Origin: Limnohabitans sp.
GTDB taxonomy: Bacteria > Pseudomonadota > Gammaproteobacteria > Burkholderiales > Burkholderiaceae_C
DNA: 17,160 nucleotides
Reading direction: 5' to 3'
NCBI GenBank assembly: GCA_009693225.1
Contig: SHXP01000018.1
Location: 1-17,160, forward strand
The stretch's first letter is position 1, and every line of letters begins with the position of its first letter. Made by a program: the position numbers and the translations under genes. Shown here piece after piece: positions 14,763-17,160 of the stretch. The notes beneath the pieces were generated by a model. The model saw nothing but the letters and a program-made list of their open reading frames with translations, ran no database searches and had not been told where the DNA came from.

Positions 14763-14787
14763 GCCGCCCACTGCGTCGTGGTGCGGC
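14763..14787 (-). ncRNA. Hairpin in the rpsF mRNA leader, candidate S6:S18 autoregulatory element
   Basis: On the minus strand GCCGC, a bulged A and CCAC pair with GTGG and GCGGC around a six-base loop GACGCA, giving a 9-bp stem. It lies about 20 bases before the rpsF start. A second small stem, CTTAT/ATAAG around TCC, follows and includes the first three bases of the AAGGAG ribosome site. rpsF leaders in several bacteria bind the S6:S18 complex through a motif with a CCG element; whether this hairpin is that motif is inference. Confidence 0.4.
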
Positions 14788-14791
14788 AAGG

Positions 14792-14820
14792 TGAAAACCT
14801 GACATTATATCTGGTTTTCA
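14792..14820. repeat. 29-bp inverted repeat centred on the rpsF -10 box
   Basis: TGAAAACC (14792-14799) and GGTTTTCA (14813-14820) are exact reverse complements separated by 13 bases. Two more pairs (GA and TC) fit inside after one mismatch. The centre, 14806, falls within the TATAAT box at 14804-14809. No T-run follows, so it is unlikely to be an intrinsic terminator of ppsA. Confidence 0.7.
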
Positions 14821-14832
14821 TAGGCCCATTGA
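14804..14832 (-). promoter_or_regulatory. Candidate promoter of the rpsF operon
   Basis: A perfect TATAAT (14809-14804, minus strand) lies 61 bases before the rpsF ATG. Seventeen bases upstream is TCAATG, a poor -35 match ending one base from the ppsA stop. A strong -10 with a weak -35 suggests help from an activator or from upstream sequence, or control through the inverted repeat across the -10. Confidence 0.6.
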
Positions 14833-17160
14833 TCAAACCGCCAGCGCCTGCCAGGTGGCGACCACACTGTCCGGATTAAGTGAAATGGATTCAATCCCCA
14901 TGGAAACCAGCCACTGTGCAAATTCAAGATGATCGCTGGGCCCCTGTCCGCAAATGCCGATGTATTTTTTATGCTTCTGACAGGCTTGTATGGCTTTGAC
15001 AAGCAGTGCTTTAACCGCTGGATCACGCTCGTCAAAATCAGCGGCGAGCAAGGGCATGCCTGAATCACGGTCAAGTCCCAGCGTCAATTGGGTCAGGTCG
15101 TTAGAACCGATGGAAAAACCGTCAAAGTGTTCCAGAAACTCCTCCGCCAGCAAGGCATTGCTCGGGACTTCACACATCATGATCAGCTTCAAGCCGTTGT
15201 CACCCCGGCGTAAACCATGTTGAGCCAGCAATTCAACCACCCGTTGAGCCTGCCCCAGCGTGCGAACAAACGGCACCATGACTTGCACATTCACCAGACC
15301 CATGTCATTGCGAACGCGGCACAAAGCTTCGCACTCCATGGCAAAAGCCTGCTGGAAATCTTCACTCAAGTACCTGGCAGCGCCCCGAAAACCCAGCATG
15401 GGATTTTCTTCTTCAGGTTCATACCTGTTGCCGCCGATGAGCTTGCGGTACTCGTTGGATTTGAAATCAGATAAACGGACAATCACCGGTTTAGGCCAGA
15501 AAGCGGCGGCGATGGTAGATACGCCCTCGGTGACTTTGTCGATAAAAAAGGCTTTCGGCGATGCATGACCTCTGGCAACAGATTCAACAGCTTTTTTCAG
15601 GTCATTATCGATGTGCGGGTAATCCAGAATCGCTTTGGGGTGCACGCCGATATTGTTGTTGATGATGAACTCCAGCCTGGCCAGCCCCACACCAGCATTG
15701 GGCAGTTGCGCGAAATCAAATGCCAGGCTGGGATTGCCGATGTTCATCATGATCTTGGTGGCAATCTGCGGCATTTCCCCGCGCATGACTTCGGAAATAT
15801 CCGTTTCGAGTAAACCGTCGTAAATGAATCCTGTATCGCCTTCAGCGCAACTCACGGTGACCAGGCTCTGAGCCTGCAATACTTCGGTGGCGTCACCGCA
15901 ACCCACGACTGCGGGTATGCCCAGTTCACGGGCAATGATGGCGGCGTGACACGTACGCCCTCCTCTGTTGGTGACGATGGCGCTAGCCCTTTTCATGACT
16001 GGTTCCCAATTAGGGTCAGTCATATCTGTCACTAGAATATCACCGGCTTTGACCATATCCATTTCAGAGATGTGGCTGACCAGCCGCACAGGACCGGTGC
16101 CTATCTTTTGACCGATAGCACGTCCTTGAGCCAGCACCGTGCCTTTGTTTTTCAATTTGTAGCGTTGCTCTGACTGGCCTTTTTGCTGACTTTTCACAGT
16201 CTCCGGACGCGCCTGCAATATGTATAACTTCCCGTCTGAACCATCTTTACCCCACTCAATATCCATGGGGCGACCGTAGTGCTTTTCAATCACAAGCGCG
16301 TATTCAGCTAGCCGCATGATCTCCTGATCACTGAGTGAATAGCGGTTACGCAACTCGGCGGGCACTTCACGGGTCACCACCAGTTTGCCGTTGGCCAGAC
16401 GCTCAGTTTGCGAAGAAAAATTCATCTGAATTAATTTAGAACCGAGATTTTTTCTGACAATGGCTTGCTTGCCCTGTAGCAACATGGGCTTGTGAACATA
16501 AAACTCATCTGGATTGACAACCCCCAGCACCACTGTTTCTCCCAGACCGTAACTGGAGGTGATGAAAACCACATCCTCGAAACCGGACTCTGTGTCGATG
16601 GTGAACATCACCCCGGCAGCACCCAGATCGGATCTGACCATGCGTTGTATGCCTGCGGAAAGAGCCACCTCGGAATGCGCAAAACCCTTGTGTACCCGAT
16701 AGCTGATGGCACGGTCGTTATAAAGAGAGGCGAAAACTTCCTTGATTTTCAATAGCACATCCTCAATGCCCTGAACATTGAGAAAACTTTCCTGTTGACC
16801 GGCAAATGAAGCATCAGGCAAATCCTCTGCGGTTGCAGATGATCTGACCGCATAAGAGGCATTCGCAGACCCGGCGTTCAAAACCATGAAAGCCTGTTTG
16901 ACTTCATTTTCCAATTCCACAGGGAATTTTTGAGCAATGATGCATGAGCGTATGTCTGCACCTGTCGCTGCAAGATTGACCACATTTTCGGGATCAAGTT
17001 GACTCAATATTTTCTGAATCCTGACATCAAGCCCTTTCTGCTGCAGAAATAAGCGGAAGGCATGCGCCGTGGTGGCAAAACCGGTAGGCACATTGACTCC
17101 TTGAGACAGTTGAGAAATCATTTCACCCAGGCTTGCATTTTTACCGCCGACGGCCTCAAC
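14833..17160 (-). CDS. ppsA: Phosphoenolpyruvate synthase (5' end outside window)
   Basis: PpsA converts pyruvate, ATP and water to phosphoenolpyruvate, AMP and phosphate, the entry to gluconeogenesis from three-carbon compounds. The frame is open to the last base of the window, and the first visible codons (VEAVGGKNASLGE) are the usual sequence about 25 residues into the family, so only a short N-terminus is missing; 775 residues are visible. The N-terminal ATP-grasp part has RSSATAEDLPDASFAGQQES. The phosphohistidine domain has GGRTCHAAIIARELGIPA with the catalytic His at 15946-15948. The C-terminal barrel has FSIGSNDLTQLTLGLDRDSG and ICGQGPSDH with the proton-donating Cys. The ATG at 17121 is internal. 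No terminator is seen before rpsF. Confidence 0.97.
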   Translation of the reverse strand, partial: VEAVGGKNASLGEMISQLSQGVNVPTGFATTAHAFRLFLQQKGLDVRIQKILSQLDPENVVNLAATGADIRSCIIAQKFPVELENEVKQAFMVLNAGSANASYAVRSSATAEDLPDASFAGQQESFLNVQGIEDVLLKIKEVFASLYNDRAISYRVHKGFAHSEVALSAGIQRMVRSDLGAAGVMFTIDTESGFEDVVFITSSYGLGETVVLGVVNPDEFYVHKPMLLQGKQAIVRKNLGSKLIQMNFSSQTERLANGKLVVTREVPAELRNRYSLSDQEIMRLAEYALVIEKHYGRPMDIEWGKDGSDGKLYILQARPETVKSQQKGQSEQRYKLKNKGTVLAQGRAIGQKIGTGPVRLVSHISEMDMVKAGDILVTDMTDPNWEPVMKRASAIVTNRGGRTCHAAIIARELGIPAVVGCGDATEVLQAQSLVTVSCAEGDTGFIYDGLLETDISEVMRGEMPQIATKIMMNIGNPSLAFDFAQLPNAGVGLARLEFIINNNIGVHPKAILDYPHIDNDLKKAVESVARGHASPKAFFIDKVTEGVSTIAAAFWPKPVIVRLSDFKSNEYRKLIGGNRYEPEEENPMLGFRGAARYLSEDFQQAFAMECEALCRVRNDMGLVNVQVMVPFVRTLGQAQRVVELLAQHGLRRGDNGLKLIMMCEVPSNALLAEEFLEHFDGFSIGSNDLTQLTLGLDRDSGMPLLAADFDERDPAVKALLVKAIQACQKHKKYIGICGQGPSDHLEFAQWLVSMGIESISLNPDSVVATWQALAV

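Noticed and set aside
1..17160. CRISPR arrays, insertion sequences, prophage, tRNA or toxin-antitoxin pairs
   Set aside because: Nearly all bases fall in conserved housekeeping genes. The intergenic gaps are short and hold no spaced direct repeats, transposase remnants or cloverleaf structures that I can see.

Overview
The window is housekeeping chromosome from a betaproteobacterium, most likely Burkholderiales and possibly an Oxalobacteraceae-like lineage. The evidence is the gene content and order: rpsF-priB-rpsR-rplI-dnaB, PrxQ next to a PIN-PhoH ATPase, and alaA-hom-thrC-moeA-moaD-moaE-clpB. Protein sequences agree, with a monofunctional ACT-type homoserine dehydrogenase and a long-form threonine synthase. 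The genus cannot be fixed from sequence alone. I see no mobile element, CRISPR array, tRNA, rRNA or obvious foreign island. No gene-free stretch reaches 300 bases; the longest, dnaB to rplI, is about 157 bases.

Layout. Positions 1-261 hold the 3' part of a SWIB/MDM2-domain protein gene (+). It converges on clpB across a bidirectional terminator. From 317 to 9003 seven genes run on the minus strand, in transcription order alaA, hom, thrC, moeA, moaD, moaE, clpB. They form three blocks: amino-acid synthesis (alaA-hom-thrC, each junction overlapping by one base), molybdopterin synthesis (moeA-moaD-moaE, overlapping by 4 and 1 bases) and the ClpB disaggregase. From 9090 to 11750 three plus-strand genes follow: an Mth938/DUF498 protein, a PrxQ/Bcp peroxiredoxin and a PIN-PhoH ATPase. 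phoH ends only 3 bases from the end of the convergent dnaB. From 11754 to the end everything is again on the minus strand: ppsA (5' end cut off by the window), then rpsF-priB-rpsR-rplI with its own promoter and terminator, then dnaB with its own promoter.

How the genes work together. ThrA-type Hom makes homoserine, and ThrC converts O-phosphohomoserine to threonine; the homoserine kinase between them is not in the window. AlaA supplies alanine by transamination. MoaD and MoaE are the two subunits of molybdopterin synthase, and MoeA inserts molybdate. The rpsF cluster couples two small-subunit proteins (S6 and S18, which bind each other), one large-subunit protein (L9) and the replication-restart protein PriB, next to the replicative helicase DnaB.

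I did not find a new multi-gene system. The best leads are regulatory or single-gene: a 29-bp inverted repeat centred on the rpsF -10 box, a hairpin in the rpsF leader, a perfect DnaA box upstream of the dnaB promoter, a PrxQ without the usual C+5 resolving cysteine, and a eukaryote-like SWIB domain.
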